A DNA stretch of 64,000 nt, from positions 2,542,001 through 2,606,000 of the forward strand of contig RCSZ01000004.1 of NCBI GenBank assembly GCA_014898425.1. Direction: 5' to 3'. The DNA comes from Botryotinia globosa. Lineage: Eukaryota; Ascomycota; Leotiomycetes; Helotiales; Sclerotiniaceae. The notes below the pieces were generated by a model. It was not told the origin of the DNA. It saw only the letters and a program-made list of their open reading frames with translations, and ran no database searches. This document shows, piece by piece, positions 63,181 to 64,000 of the stretch (position 1 is the first letter of the stretch; each line of letters starts with the position of its first letter). The translations under genes were made by a program, and so were the position numbers.

Positions 63181-64000
63181 CTATATCTATCTAATCATTT
63201 AATTTCTAATTCTCAATTCTACCCCCTCAAATCCTCCCACTTTCACTTCCGCTTCCACTTCCACTCATCTTAAAATTAAATATATTTTTTCTTAGATTCT
63301 AGATTCTAGATTTTATATTTATTAATATCTTATATCACCTACTTTATTTCTCCTCACCATCTCCTCACCATCTTCATCTCCATCCCCATTTCTATCTCTA
63401 TTTTCATTCTACCCCCTCCCCCCTCCCCCCTATTCAAAACGCAAAATCTAAATCTCATATTAAATCACTCAAGAATCAAAATCAAATCCAACATCTCATT
63501 CAGCAATCACATCCCATCCTATCCTATCCATTACAATTTACCATCTTCAAAATTACCCCCAAAATCAACCCCAAAATCATCTCCACATTCCCCCTTTACA
63601 ACTCTCATAACCCTCACAAATCAAATATATCAATCATATTTCAGCACCTTATAATTCTAATTTTAACCCCAACCCCCATTCAAACTCTAAACCCCAGACG
63701 TCAAATTCTCAATTTCTAATAAACAAACCCTAATATTCCTAAAAACTATCTCTCTTTATAAACCTATTTATAAATCTATTTATAAATAGATTTATAAAAC
63801 CTATCTATAATCTTTTTCTTCTACTTCTCCCCCTTTTTCTTTTTTTTCATCTCTCAAACTCCAACTCCAACTTCAACTCTCATTCTCTCTTCTCTTATTC
63901 TTCAAATTTCTTCATTCTTTATTCCACTCTCTCTCTTCTCTTCTCTTCTCTTCTCTTCTCTTCCCTTCTCTTCCCTTCTCTTCTCTTCTCTTCTTTCCTA
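63181..64000. other. Pyrimidine-rich region ending in TTCTC microsatellite
   Basis: Strong C/T bias on the plus strand. Near-palindromic TTTATAAATAGATTTATAAA lies at about 63777-63798. A TTCTC array runs from about 63930 to the window end. No gene is seen. Confidence 0.5.

Noticed and set aside
63924..64000. Telomere repeat at the window end
   Set aside because: The unit is TTCTC, not TTAGGG/CCCTAA, so it is a microsatellite.

Overview
This window is a stretch of nuclear chromosome from a filamentous ascomycete. Genes are on both strands, most are split by short GT-AG introns (44-137 bp, commonly 50-75), and several products are fungus-specific (Zn2Cys6 and GATA regulators, SUN protein, Kre6/Skn1, DUF3716 and DUF3425 proteins, cutinase). 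Protein content, intron style and the AT-rich blocks with transition-type (RIP-like) decay suggest a leotiomycete close to Botrytis/Sclerotinia. That placement is inference; no marker gene here fixes the species.

Layout. 1-5.7 kb: a Zn2Cys6 regulator (minus) and a secreted, probably GPI-anchored cutinase-family esterase (plus). 5.7-13.7 kb: an outward-rectifier (TOK-type) two-pore K+ channel (minus), an SRF1-like membrane protein (minus) and a mitochondrial K+/H+ exchange-related protein (plus). 14.3-18.3 kb: two tandem, diverged paralogues of a DUF3716 family with an identical six-cysteine spacing. 18.3-20.5 kb: a minisatellite-rich spacer. 20.5-31.3 kb: Kre6/Skn1 beta-1,6-glucan protein (plus), 3-isopropylmalate dehydratase (minus) and mismatch-repair Pms1 (minus). 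32.8-34.8 kb: an AreB-like GATA factor (minus). 36.9-40.7 kb: Krr1 ribosome-assembly factor (plus) and a secreted S1/P1 nuclease with a 12-nt exon (plus). 42.6-44.5 kb: a SUN-family wall protein with a long serine run (minus). 46.4-51.8 kb: Ppm1 methyltransferase, Atg22 vacuolar transporter and a bZIP-like DUF3425 protein (all plus). 54.6-56.2 kb: a six-exon O-methyltransferase next to AT-rich DNA. 56.2-64 kb: essentially gene-free; AT-rich decayed repeats, a 13-bp tandem array, GC-rich islets and about 3 kb of strongly pyrimidine-biased plus strand.

Most genes are independent housekeeping loci rather than one pathway. Three loose themes appear: cell wall and secretion (esterase, Kre6, SUN, S1 nuclease), potassium/membrane homeostasis (TOK channel, SRF1-like, mitochondrial KHE), and nitrogen or amino-acid control (Leu1, AreB-like, Atg22). 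The least-described unit is the DUF3716 tandem pair. The most repeat-altered part is the right-hand 5 kb. All exon boundaries were read by eye from GT-AG signals and reading-frame continuity, without transcript evidence.
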